From NCBI GenBank assembly GCA_963971305.1, contig OZ020308.1:29045275-29109274 (forward strand): a DNA stretch of 64,000 nucleotides, in the 5' to 3' direction. The first letter of the stretch is position 1. Every line of letters begins with the position of its first letter. The notes under the pieces were generated by a model. That model did not search any database and was not told where the DNA came from. It saw only the letters and a program-made list of their open reading frames with translations. The position numbers and the translations under genes are program-made. This document shows positions 46,901-57,788 of this stretch, one piece after another. Source of the stretch: Arcuatula senhousia (lineage: Eukaryota; Mollusca; Bivalvia; Mytilida; Mytilidae).

Positions 46901-47476
46901 CGCCATTGCTTTAAATTACTATAGTATTTTATCTCTTCCCTTCTTAGAGGCACTTTCCCACAATTCTCGAAGTCACGTGCCCCTCCATAGCATCCTGTCA
47001 AACCTCTCTAATACTAATTGCGTGGGCTGCTAAGGCGCCCACGCAAAAACATTGTTCTTTGCAAACCGTATTAACAAAATTTCATGCTCAGTTGGTTGCT
47101 TTTTATTAGCAGTTGTGTAAGATTTTCTTTTTTTATGCAGTTTTCAGAATCGAACAACGACCACATTTTAAAGCCTTCATGGTGGTATATTAATCGTGTT
47201 TAGGTTCAACTGATTGTCACACAAGTTACAAGACCTTCAGAAATAAAACAAATGACATATGACAAGCCAGACAAACAAAGCAAAAACTCTTTTCCATTTT
47301 CCTTACCACGAAAAGACATATCAGATATCATATCCGTCAGATTCCTCCGCCAAGCCTCGAACGTTTCCACCGTCACATACTTTGTACTATCTATCGTACT
47401 ATTCTGTACGGATTTACAACTCACTCCGACACACAAAATCAAAAGAAAACTCAAATGAAAAAAATGCTAAATCCAT
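43941..47476 (-). pseudogene. C1q-domain gene, locus D (frameshifts, premature stop)
   Basis: Exon 1 (47,476-47,307) has the KYVTVETFEAWRRNLTDMISDMS block and a G|GTAAGG donor. It is one base longer than expected at a run of seven T in the signal peptide, putting the ATG out of frame. Exon 2 (44,403-43,941) has an in-frame TAA just after the acceptor and then a clean C1q domain from VKRVFFYVQLTTDISYNFNTIVRF to VNEGEHVWI. There a 35-base local duplication of GAACACGTTTGGATT... shifts the frame, so the native end (...SSFMGVLLSET, TAG at 43,941-43,943) is read only in another frame. The intron (about 2.9 kb) holds a TIR element. Confidence 0.85.
46017..46490. mobile_element. TIR element of unknown superfamily, about 474 bp
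   Basis: Inverted terminal repeats of 24 bases with one mismatch begin TGGCTGTTTTCAGTTGACCT at 46,017 and, in complement, TGGCCGTTTTCAGTTGACCT at 46,490. Inside the left end are repeated TTAACTCGAG motifs. No coding capacity. The flanks (...TTTATCAT / TTAATTAT...) do not give an unambiguous target duplication. It lies in the intron of C1q locus D. Confidence 0.75.
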
Positions 47477-49065
47477 TTCAAAAGCAAATAACTGAAACAG
47501 TCTTGATGGCAGAGCCTAAAATATCTTTTAAGTTGCAATTTTAATATAAATTTAGTGTTATTATCATGTTTTTTTTCAAAACCCAAACATCAATCATTTA
47601 TCAACACGCTGAACAAATCAGATTTTTGAACAGATAAACAAAGTTTTGATAAAATTTCAATATTTCTGATATACCTATGAAAGTTGCGGTAAATAATATC
47701 TCAAAACAAGATATATGTAACAAATAGGAGTGAAAGAACATTTTTTTGGCACAATTTTAAAACATTGTTCGCAAGAAAAAATATCTGTAAAGCTTAATAT
47801 GATATGGTAATTTAGGTTGTTTCAGCTAACAAAACTGACAACTACTATAGTATATTCAAATGCAAGTTGTAACGAAAGTCGCAACTTATCACGAACAAAT
47901 TTAAATATGCTTCTTGACACCGTAGTATTGTTAGACGACACTTACTATTTTAATCTATTATCCAATACAGAAAAAGTATAGACTATGTACGAGCAAAATC
48001 GTTTGCAAACAATAAATACAGCCAGCTACTTGCTATACTTCCTTTTTCCAATGTACATTTTGAAATTATGCATTCATAGATGTCATGGATTCTATACTAT
48101 GCCTGTTTTTTTAATATTCTGCTTGTTCTTAAAAGTTTGACATACCAAAAAAAAAAACCCAAAGCAACTTCTTATTTCAAGACCGTTTCAATAGTCTAAG
48201 AACATTCCTCGGCTAAACAAGGTCTGGAAGTAAACTGATATTTTGTGTGTGTCGGCAACAAAAACGAGTTAGCGTGATTTTATACCGGAGAATAAATACT
48301 GCAAAATTGCTCGAATGAAGCTGGTCGGAAAATTTATTTAAAAAAAAATATATTTTAAAGGTGCCATCACAATTTTCATTTTCATTAAATACCATTCAAT
48401 TTATTTTATATGGCAAAAATCCTTCTTCAGAATATTTTTTTTAACCTCTGGTAATAGAATTTTTTTTCAGATGTCAGATTCAGTATAATATTAAAAAAAA
48501 AAAAACAATCACCCGTTCAAGTTTAATGGTCGGTCCCTTTGGAATTAAGGACTGTTCGTTAATCACAGTGAAATGACTTTTATCTTTTAAGATGATCTAC
48601 TATATCAACACAAGCGTAAAGTTACTCATTGAGTATACTTGCATATAAGTATGCAACATAACGAAATAACGGTTTTATTGACTCCACCTTGGTATTTTGT
48701 ATTCTTTATCATACGCTTTGTTTCGCTCACAAAAAACATCTCGTACGATCTTTCAAAAATTGCTCCCTTCATTTATAGTATCAGCCTCTGGTGGAAAAAT
48801 TCAAAATTATGTATGATGTTATGGTAAGTGATTGTTTTTATTAGTGTTTGGCTAGTTGTTGTACAGAGATGATCACATAAATTGCCCTGTTATGTCTTCA
48901 CAACCATGTTTTGTTTTTGTATTACTATCGGACCCTAAGCTCGCAATGGAAGAGCGCGCTATAAAACCTGATTTAACCCACAATTTCTTTTGAACTGCCA
49001 ATATCAAGTCAGATAATGGGATCTTCAATTTTTCAGGTTTGTCTTCCATGTTTTGTTTTCACTTG
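47477..49065. other. Intergenic, nothing recognised
   Basis: AT-rich with several A or T homopolymers. No supported reading frame. Confidence 0.5.
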
Positions 49066-49570
49066 AACATTGAGATTGGTCCGCAAAGTTTCCCAATTAG
49101 GTATTCTTGGTTTTATTGTTCTATGCTCTTCATATTAATCATATAAATTTTTGCTTTTTCAATATTTTTGGTTTAGCGCCTCTGATGAGTCTTTAATAGA
49201 CAAAACTCACCTCAGGCGGAACTTTGTTGTCATTTAAATATATAAACACCCGTGAAGGTTAGCGCTGCTTGTGGAGTTTTATATCCCGAGGTTAGACCTC
49301 TCGGGCACCAACAGTTTTGTGTTTTAGAACACATCAAAGCTTTTTCCATTTAAATTTCAAAACTGTCTAAACCCTAAGGTTCTTCCTACCCCAGACATAA
49401 GTTGATCATCTAAGTTATAATTTTGTTCCACAGTCCGGATTTTTGGTTTTATTGTTCTATATTCTTCATAATCGTATAGTTTTTGCCTTTTCAATATATT
49501 TGGTAGAGCACCTCTGATGAGTCTTGAAAAGACGAAACGCGCTTAGCCGTAGCAAAATTTGATATTTATT
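49066..49570 (+). repeat. Diverged copy of the mussel-type dispersed repeat
   Basis: Shares GCGCCTCTGATGAGTCTT, AGACGAAACGCGC, GTGAAGGTTAGCGCTGC, CTCGGGCACCAACA and AACCCTAAGGTTCTTCC with 1,190-2,158, in two partial tandem copies, but with more substitutions. It ends before the 3' end of C1q locus E. Confidence 0.75.
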
Positions 49571-49865
49571 AACATTGTTGTAATTCTAATTTCGGTAGTT
49601 TTGTTATTACCTTAATTAAGCGCTTTTCTGGTGTTTGAATGTTCAATAAAACAACAATTAAGAGGAAAACTAACAAACTTTTGCATTGTATTTTTATTTA
49701 CATAAGTAAATTACAACTTGTGATGTTATATGATTTCACATATCAATGGAAATGATAAATTTCCTATGCATTCACATGACTCGCATCACGAGATTTTGAT
49801 TGCGATATTTCATATAATGTATGTTTCACTCGTACGAAATATTCTTTTTTTCTAAAAGGTTTTAG

Positions 49866-51726
49866 TTATGTTTGGAATAACAAAACTCCGATAAACGAAC
49901 TTCTGGAGCTTGAATAGTCATAAAAATAATTGTTTGAAGAAGCAGAGCTAGTCTGAATCCAGACGTGGTCATTTTTATTGACAGGTACAATAATAACACG
50001 GGTTGCCGATGTTGTACCAACTGAGGAACCAATATTCATGTACAGCTGTCCTTTTACAACATTGGCCACTCTTAGCTCTGTGTGCACAGTGTTTCCACTA
50101 TTGCTCTGTGTTGTCCACGAAAACAAGTACACACCGGTATGCGGGGCCACGAAAACACTATCGCCCGTGTTGAAATAGTTGCCTTCGTTGTAATATGTAT
50201 TCGCAAATTTGACAATAGAGTACGTATTGTAAGCATTACCTCCCGATGTGTACACATAAAAGTAAACTTTCTCGTCTGGTTTTGTCTCTAAAAATAAAGA
50301 AATAAAATAAAAGAATTTAAGACAAAACATTGCAAATTTATGTGAAAATTTCAGTTCTGAAAATTAGTATAATGACATGCTTGAAAACTCTTTATACATA
50401 TGTTGTATTAGCTGGTCAATTTTTTCAAGAGGGGAAGGTGTGTAAACTCACTACAAAGTTGTGGATCCAGATGAACAAATTAAAAGGCCAGCAGCTTAAT
50501 AAAGGCACTGAATTTTTAAGGTCACCTGGCCAAAGGCCATGTGAGCTTCTGCCATCACTATGCGTCCGTCGTCCGTTAACAATTTCAAAAATCTTCTTCT
50601 CTGAAACCACTAAACCAATATAAATGAAACTTTGCAGGAATGATATATGACAAGTTGGCAACAAACGATCCTCATTTTAAAATGATTTGATACTAAACAT
50701 GGCCACTGTTACTAAAAATATACAGTACTTTGGGTAAAATCACTTAAAATGACATAACTCAGCAACCATAACAGATAGAAAAAATCCGAAGATCTTAGGC
50801 TCTTCAGAATCAAAAGCTCTACAAAAGTCTTTATTTGGTCGAAGTTGTCAGATGACCTTTGATAGGGGTTATGGCCCTTTAAGGGTAAAAAATAGCGCTT
50901 TTTCATGTTTTTGCCCTCTAGAACCAAAACTATTGCAGATAGAGAAAAGCTGTTGCTTGCTTAAATATTCAGCTCACGAAGCTCTACAAAAGTCTCCATA
51001 AGGTCAAAGTTGTCAGATGACCCCTTCAAGGGGAAACAGCCCCTTAAAGGTGGAAATAGCTATTTTTCATGTTTTTGGCGTATATAATGAATGAAAACTA
51101 TTGGAGAAAGAGAAAAGCTGTTGCTTGCTAAAATTTTCAGCTCATTTAGCTCTACAAAAGTCTCTATAGGGTCGAAGTTGTCAAATAACCCCTTATGGAG
51201 TTCCCGTTGATGATTGCTGTTTCAATAGTTGTTTTGCACATTTTTAGTATGTTGTGCTTTTTGTGTGTTGTCCTTTAAATCTTCTAATTTTGTTTTTAGC
51301 AACAACTAGCCATTAATGCAATTTGCGACAGAACATATACATGTATATGCAGGTTCTCCCTGGTGATAAGCAGCGAATGATGTTCATATACTCGACGGTC
51401 CACTAGAACTTTCGAAGAAATTTCTTTGTTCAAAGAATGTTACCATTTTTCTGTTTTGTCAATTTGGAAAGTTCAAATAATCGTGTACAAAAATCCTAAA
51501 ATATTTAGTTAACCGATGTATAAAATCTGCAATTGTAGAAAAACTTACGTCTTTTGACAAGTTCAGTTATCAATTCCGTCATGTTATTTTTCATGGATTC
51601 GAACATATCCTTGGTAACATATTTGTTATCCTCCAATGTACAGTTTTGTACAGATTTAGATAACGAAACTTCTACACCAAACAAACTAATCACCAAAAGC
51701 ACGAAAAGCGTCTTGTAGTTAGCCAT
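49866..51726 (-). CDS. Secreted C1q-domain protein, locus E (two exons, intact)
   Basis: Exon 1 (51,726-51,549) encodes MANYKTLFVLLVISLFGVEV, a signal peptide, then KSVQNCTLEDNKYVTKDMFESMKNNMTELITELVKR, ending at C|GTAAGT. The phase-1 intron ends at TTTTTAG. Exon 2 (50,287-49,866) continues in frame as TKPDEKVYFYVYTSGG and forms a complete C1q domain (FNTGDSVFVAPHTGVYLFSW, TELRVAN, NKNDHVWIQTS, RSSFIGVLLFQT). The predicted protein has 199 residues. It follows the same plan as locus A but is clearly more diverged (KDMFESMKNNMTELI in place of VETFEALRRNLTDMI), so it is an older branch. An AATAAA signal on the - strand lies at 49,693-49,698. A recognition or immune role is inferred from the family. 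Confidence 0.88.
50505..51205 (+). repeat. Second copy of the 20-kb dispersed repeat, in C1q E intron
   Basis: Starts 'AGGTCACCTGGCCAAAGGCC' and 'GTGAGCTTCTGCCATCACTA'. It contains three to four units with TTGCAGATAGAGAAAAGCTG, TTCAGCTCA, AAAGTCT and TTGTCAGATGACC, like 20,285-21,307. It has no coding content and lies antisense to the C1q gene. Confidence 0.75.
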
Positions 51727-51759
51727 TTCACAAAGCTTGACAGATTTAAGAACAATGGG

Positions 51760-51765
51760 TTTATA
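51760..51765 (-). promoter_or_regulatory. Possible TATA box of C1q locus E
   Basis: On the - strand TATAAA lies 34 bases before the ATG, leaving room only for a very short leader. Weak evidence. Confidence 0.25.
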
Positions 51766-54699
51766 TGTCTAAAGATAAAGTGAGATCTGTTAAATTACGC
51801 AATCCAATTAAACTATAAAATTCATGAATGACTACGACCTCTGCTTCGGTCATCGGAATAACACCAAGATCTTGAAAGAAAATAGATTGGCAGGTTTATA
51901 TGCTTCCTTAATGTTCATCAAAAACCGAAAAAAACATTCGTCTGGCTTACAAAAATAAGTTTTTGCTGCAAAATCTCGACGTTTTGGCGCCACAAAACTT
52001 CACAGAGCGTTTGTTGCATGCTTATAAAACTGTACGCCGTGTATATGTATGATGTCAGAAGGTCTTAGCGTACGAATAAAGTGAAACGATTAACACAGAT
52101 ATAAAAGAGAGACACAAATTATATTGGTTTGAAATTATGCTAAAAATATTTTGATCTTAAATAAAGAAAACTCGACGGCACACAGTGCATGTCAATTAAA
52201 ACAGAAAAATACTACAACAATCAAATGAATTTGTATTGAATGTATAGAACAACTCCTTCTGTGAGAGGCCCGGGTGGCGAGTTTGTCCACATCAGAGCCT
52301 AGCTTTTCGTTAAAGGCGACCAAGGGTCTTCGAATCTCGACGTTGACTCAGTTTAGTGCTAACCACAAAGAACGACAAGCAAGTGTGTGTGCCCTAGGTG
52401 GCTAAATTAGGTCATTTGCGTCAGCAGGGGTTGTCGGATTGTAGAACAGAAAGCATGACCGCCGCCCATAGTTAGCCAACGTGTGTGGAGATTGGCTTCA
52501 TGCTTTTAGTGGACCGCCAAGTACCTTACTACCTCTCCCCTTTTCCAGTGGTCTTAAAATTTTTTCTCGTCCTTAGTTTCCCTTAAACCTCCCGGATTTC
52601 TCATCATCATCATCATCATCTCATGTTTATTTCATCGCCCCGATATCATATCAATATCTCCACGATATAACCTGTTACCCCCTCATACAATGCCAGAAGT
52701 CAAAGTTTTATCAAGGGAAATAACCGATGACAGACTTTTCCATTTAAACTTCATACATAAGAATATTGACAACCAGTTTGTTTATAAACATTAAATATCG
52801 ATTTTATCACCTGGAGTTTCTCTGACAGGTAAGGTTAATGTGATTTTTTTCTTCTATTTCACTATTAAGTATCTTTAAATTCTATTAAAATTTCATTCCA
52901 GTTGCCATAGAAATAACAACAAGTTTGTCTTTTATTACGCATTGTTGATTTGATTTGTTAGGGATTCCACAAAGCAGTTACAAAAATGTACAAATATGCA
53001 GAATGTATATTATCGTTCATGTACATATATTATTGTATTTAAAGGAGATTTTAAATAGCCTATACAGTTGATAAATAATTCGACCTTTTTAAAACTCCAA
53101 AATCTGTGCGTCTATTTGTTCGTTCGTCCAAAATGTTGCGAGAATTGGCATTATGTATTTTGGACATATTCTTGTTACAATTGCGTCTAAAATACATGTA
53201 CATCAAGTGATACCTTTACTTGCAAATTAACATATATTGTTAAAAATCTGAATATTGTATATTCATGCATGTTTATTGTTTTTTTCTACTTGATTCTCAG
53301 ACAAAATAAAGCAAAACAAGTATATTTCGAAAAGCCAAAATGTCACATCTCGCAACATTTGGGACGGGCGGACAAACAGTCCCGTACATTATATCCACCT
53401 ACTTTCGCAGACGGTGCATAACAAAACGTACAACCAAACTTGATTATCATTATTCTTGAAATCAGCTGATCTGGAATTAAAAAAAATAATCTAGGGGGAT
53501 TGGACAGGGGGTTTTAATCCTGGCTTCCTGTCCCTCTGTCAACTGCTTCCCGCTTCCCATCGATTGATTTTATTTTATTCCTGCTTTCTCTCTCGGTTCG
53601 ATACCCGTCCGTTTGCCCTCAACTGCCTCGCGTCCCGCACATCGACCCCGTATATATCTCCACTCCAGTCGAGTCCCACATTTAGAGACATTAAAAAAAT
53701 ATATGCAAGTGTCAAACGTTAACTACGCTAGCTACGTCTCTTTTCTAAATAAGTGTCTCCACACATGTCCTTTCGAATGAATTTAGTTTGAACAGTTTTT
53801 GCAAGACAAGTTCAATCAATATTTTGTGTAACGGTTTAAATTAAAATGAAAATTCATTTTTTTAATCATTCAACATTATGATAGTGGCAAAAAATCGACC
53901 TTGTTTTTCATGCCTGAATAATGTAATGCAGCAAGTCATTGATAGCGAGCATAGCTCGCAAGGGGGCACGAAGTGCCCGCTCGAGCGGAGAGCTCTACGG
54001 TATTTGTTTCCGCGAGAAATTTGCTAATGCTGATTTAGATTTTTTATGGTCCGGAAAGGGTTATTATTTTTACAGGTCCGGAGTGAATGTTAAAATAATT
54101 TATAAGAAAAGAAATAATGCTTAAAAAAATAATAAATTGCGTTTTTTACAAGAAAATAATATTCTTAAAATAATAAATACACATAAGCTGCTCGTTTCGT
54201 CTTGGTTATCCTATATGCACGTACGAAACTAACGTGTCTCGAAGCTTAATCGCCCCATACCATCTCGCCCCAAAATAAGCAAATGGAAATATTGGAAATT
54301 AAATGATAGCGATATCCCTGAATGTCGACATTAGAACAAAAAAACGTAGTCCCTTTTAGCTATGCTCGCATTTAGGCAATGCCTACTCCATATTATTTTT
54401 TTAATTGTAATTGCGATCTTTGAATGACATGTATGACGTTACATTAATGAACAGCTTCTTGTTAAATAAGCCAAAGACTAAACAAAGTTTCGCTCACCTT
54501 ATTCCAATGACCAATAGCATGACATTGATTTCTAGTATTTGCAATTTCTGGAGCAGAAATCATCATGTACAACTTCAACCTATAGAGCTCATTTAGCAAC
54601 TCATTTGCAGATTGCACAAGAAAAGTTTTTTTGTAGTCTTTTATGGTTTTAATGGAGCAAGCGAAGAGGTACCCAAGTGGCATCGGGCCATAATCCTAA
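51766..54699. other. Intergenic with possible SINE-like and hairpin sequences
   Basis: No supported gene. Bases 52,265-52,620 form a G/C-richer block starting GAGAGGCCCGGGTGGCGAG and ending in (TCA)n, with 'TCTTCGAATCTCG' like a polymerase III B box about 55 bases in. A (TCATCATCAT)TTCATGTTCATTT end also closes 59,790-60,230, so a dispersed element is possible. A compact set of three hairpins is at 53,945-53,995. The block 53,470-53,690 is an unremarkable T/C-rich sequence. Confidence 0.45.
53945..53995. other. Three consecutive short stem-loops
   Basis: GCGAGC-ATA-GCTCGC (53,945-53,959), GGGCAC-GAA-GTGCCC (53,964-53,978) and GAGC-GGAGA-GCTC (53,983-53,995) follow each other with almost no spacer, in an otherwise AT-rich region. 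Confidence 0.7.
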
Positions 54700-54995
54700 T
54701 GTCAAAGTCTAAAGACAAACCCAGTAAAGACGAACGATTACAGTACGAAGAAACAGACAACATAAAAACAATTGGACATCAATTGTTCATCAACTGAACA
54801 GCAATATGTACAAACAAGACGAACTAAAGTCGTAACAAAATGAACCCAGGTGCTCCGAAAGAGACTGGTGAGCAGTTCCTAATTGATACATAGCAAAACC
54901 GTCGCGTTGCTAATGGTCAAGTCAGCATATCAAATTCGGTAAAGGAAGACAGAACAAAACCCTATGGCACATCTATATCTGCACTCATCGGAGAG
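54700..54995 (-). mobile_element. 3'-end fragment of the dispersed retroelement
   Basis: Blocks AAGTCTAAAGACAAACCCAG, AGTCGTAACAAAATGAACCC, AGGTGCTCCGAAAGAG, AGCAGTTCCTAATTGATAC, AACCGTCGCGTTGC and ATCTGCACTCATCGGAGAGA occur in the same order as at 62,135-62,460. It is diverged and lacks the reverse-transcriptase part. Confidence 0.7.
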
Positions 54996-55018
54996 ATAGA
55001 AATCTAGCTATAATAATA

Positions 55019-55876
55019 AATAAATAAATAATTTTTTTATTTCCTAATCAAAGGGCCTTTTCAGGCATAGCAAATCACAACATCAGCATTCATACAACAG
55101 ACTATACATAAAACTATACACATACAATCATTCATTCATCATTGTGTTTAATTGAACATGTAATATAAAAAACATTTAGGAAGTGTCTCTGGGAAGAGTC
55201 AGTCTACAGATCATGTGTTAAAATGTTAAACATATAAAGATATTTATTTTTTTTATATTTGACCTCCTAACTGAATAGATCTTTTCAATGTATTCTATTA
55301 GTTTCTTATTGAACATTATATCTTCATTTGTCATTATCCATATGTGAAAGTTATTTAAATTAAGTGATTGAAGATTTTTGAAAGATGAAAATAAGTTATC
55401 AAGAAATGATTTCCGAACATCTTCATATAATTGACACTGTAATAAAAAAAAAAGCAATTCATCCTCTATACAATCATTTGAACATTGCAGACAGACAGAC
55501 TCTTTCACTGCGGGGGAGAATTTCTAATTTTCCAGTGTTCTTATTTAGTCTTCTTTCATGTCTACCCGTTTCTATCCTGAGTAGATGATCACTGAGACGA
55601 TATTTTGTCAAAGTGTTCCGTTTATCTTTATTATTTATATCTATGTAGCTTTCATGTTCAAAATTTGATTTAAACTTAAAATAAGTGTTTAGTTTGCCTT
55701 GTTCTTGATTATATGCTTCTTTGAATTCCGACCACTGTTTTAAAAAGTTTTCTCTTATTTTTTTCTTGATTAATATTTTTAGTTTATCTTTACTATAGTT
55801 TTTGCAATATAAAAGATAAACAAACAATTTTACCAATTTATGCTTTAGATAAATAACTTTTTCCTTCAGGTTCATC
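55019..55876 (-). mobile_element. 5'-truncated LINE fragment (C-terminal end of its ORF)
   Basis: On the - strand a frame from 55,878 gives a basic peptide ending RLSDHLLRIETGRHERR...LPRSERVC. The continuation in a second frame (55,508-55,218) gives CLQCSNDCIEDELLFFLLQC and LYEDVRKSFL. This is the typical end of a non-LTR retrotransposon polyprotein (ETGRH, then a cysteine-rich zf-RVT-like motif, here with the usual His replaced). The frame break sits in a GTCTGTCTGTCTG run and looks like a 4-base slippage. A 3' tail of ATAAATAAATAAAT lies at about 55,012-55,035. It is an inactive relic. Confidence 0.82.
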
Positions 55877-57753
55877 ATGGGGTCGGTGAAGTTCCGTCTA
55901 GCACAACTTTATGACCAATGCGAGTGTGAAAAGAAGAGAAAACACGAACTCCATTACATAAAATTTGACGAAACATTTCAAAGACTACGAGAGGTCACTG
56001 ATGACGTCATTAAATATTTTAGCAACAAAGGAGATGTTATCGAGTTTGTGATTGGTCAATTTTCAATATCTGAAAGAGAGGACCGACCGTTCAATTTTAC
56101 AAATCGAAAAACTTGGAGTAAGATGGAATTGAAAGAAAGGAAAAAGTTCTGGGAAGAGAAAGGCTTCAATGAGATGGTTGTTATTGGTTGTGTCGAGGAA
56201 GATTTGATTCGACAAGATGTTGTAAACGAAATGCGCGACGCTGAAATCTACGCCATAACTCTAGTTCAGCGTCTTGTTATGCATTATACGTACAATAAGG
56301 CAGACGAGAGACTATACAACGATTCCTTACAGGTCGAAAGAACATCTCTGACCAAAAGTAGGGCAAATCTGTTGTTTGTTGCTCTGAGATTTCAATCGAA
56401 CAGATATGATAGATGGTAAGCAAATTTCGAACACCCCCTAAAAAAATTAAAAAAACAAAACAAAAAACAAACAAACAAACAAAATATTTTGAACCATAAT
56501 AATGTGATTCAGTATTGAGTTGGTCATATATATAGTTATCCACCATTCTTATGAAGTGTCTATACAAACTCGTGACAAACGCGGTCTTCAATTTCTCATG
56601 TATTTGATGTATGTTGATAGTTGCTTGTTTGCTTCTTTGACTATCCCCATTAAAAGATTTAGTTAAAATGTTACCTTTATTCATCGCCGAAAGCAGAGAG
56701 AAATAACACAATCTTCAAGCACGTCTTTGATTATATAAAAAAAATTCGGAAAGATTTCAAATTGTTTAAAAGAAGGCGAGCAGACGAGGTTTTGAGTGGC
56801 TCATAACAACATTCCCATTTTAAAATTTATTTATTCACTAATTATTTTGACTGTTAGTTAAAATGAATTATTATTTATGTCGCATGTCTATTTAATTTGT
56901 GTTATACTCATTAATTTGGAGAAGACCACGTAAATTGGTATATTTTGTGTCTTATCCTTTTTGTTAATTTTATGTATTCATGTACATGGTATTAGCAAAA
57001 AAATATGTTTAAACTAAGCAGACAGAAAGAATATTGAAAAAAAACACACTAAAGTTAATTTTATCATAGTTTAACCATATAACAACATCCAAAAAGCCCT
57101 TTCTTTTGTTACCTTTGTCGAACTCGAACAAGATTCTTTTTCAGACCTTCTTATCTATTGAAATGTCAATTTTTTATCTGGAGCCTTTTGTATTTCCTAA
57201 ATCATTTCACCACAAACGCTAAGAAAATAATGTATTCTTTTACAGGAGGGATGCGTCTATAGGCAGCTATAGATCAGGTTCCAGATCAAGCCGTAAATGG
57301 TGAGTTACTGAATCACTCAGAATTATCAAAATATCATTTTATTATTCAAATACTAGAATTTTTGCAGGTTGAAATTTATCTTTGTCTTTGTTTTTCAAAA
57401 AAACATTAATTTCATCATAAAGAAACATTTTATTGATAGGGTTTGGTTCACAGAAAGGTCTTTTTTTTTCTTGTTATCATTATATACCTATATGCTAATA
57501 ACAAACTGCGTACATGTTTTTTTTTCGCCCATTAAACTCACTTTTTACACCCATGCTAATTGTCGACATGACACAGACAAACCTCAACGTATATACTATG
57601 ACATCATTAGAAACCTACTGTTGGCCACACACACCTCCATTGTGCCAAGTGTGACGAGATCGTCACCAACCGTAGATTTCAGACACCGACTCAATTAAGA
57701 AAACACACTAATATTGTAGGGACACCGACACCTCCAGCTGTTACAGCCGGAGT

Positions 57754-57788
<35 letters not shown>

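Noticed and set aside
46734..47033. 99-codon open frame with an internal ADQCHLDMLENGEC segment
   Set aside because: It lies in the intron of a C1q relic on the opposite strand, with no recognisable domain and no splice partner found.
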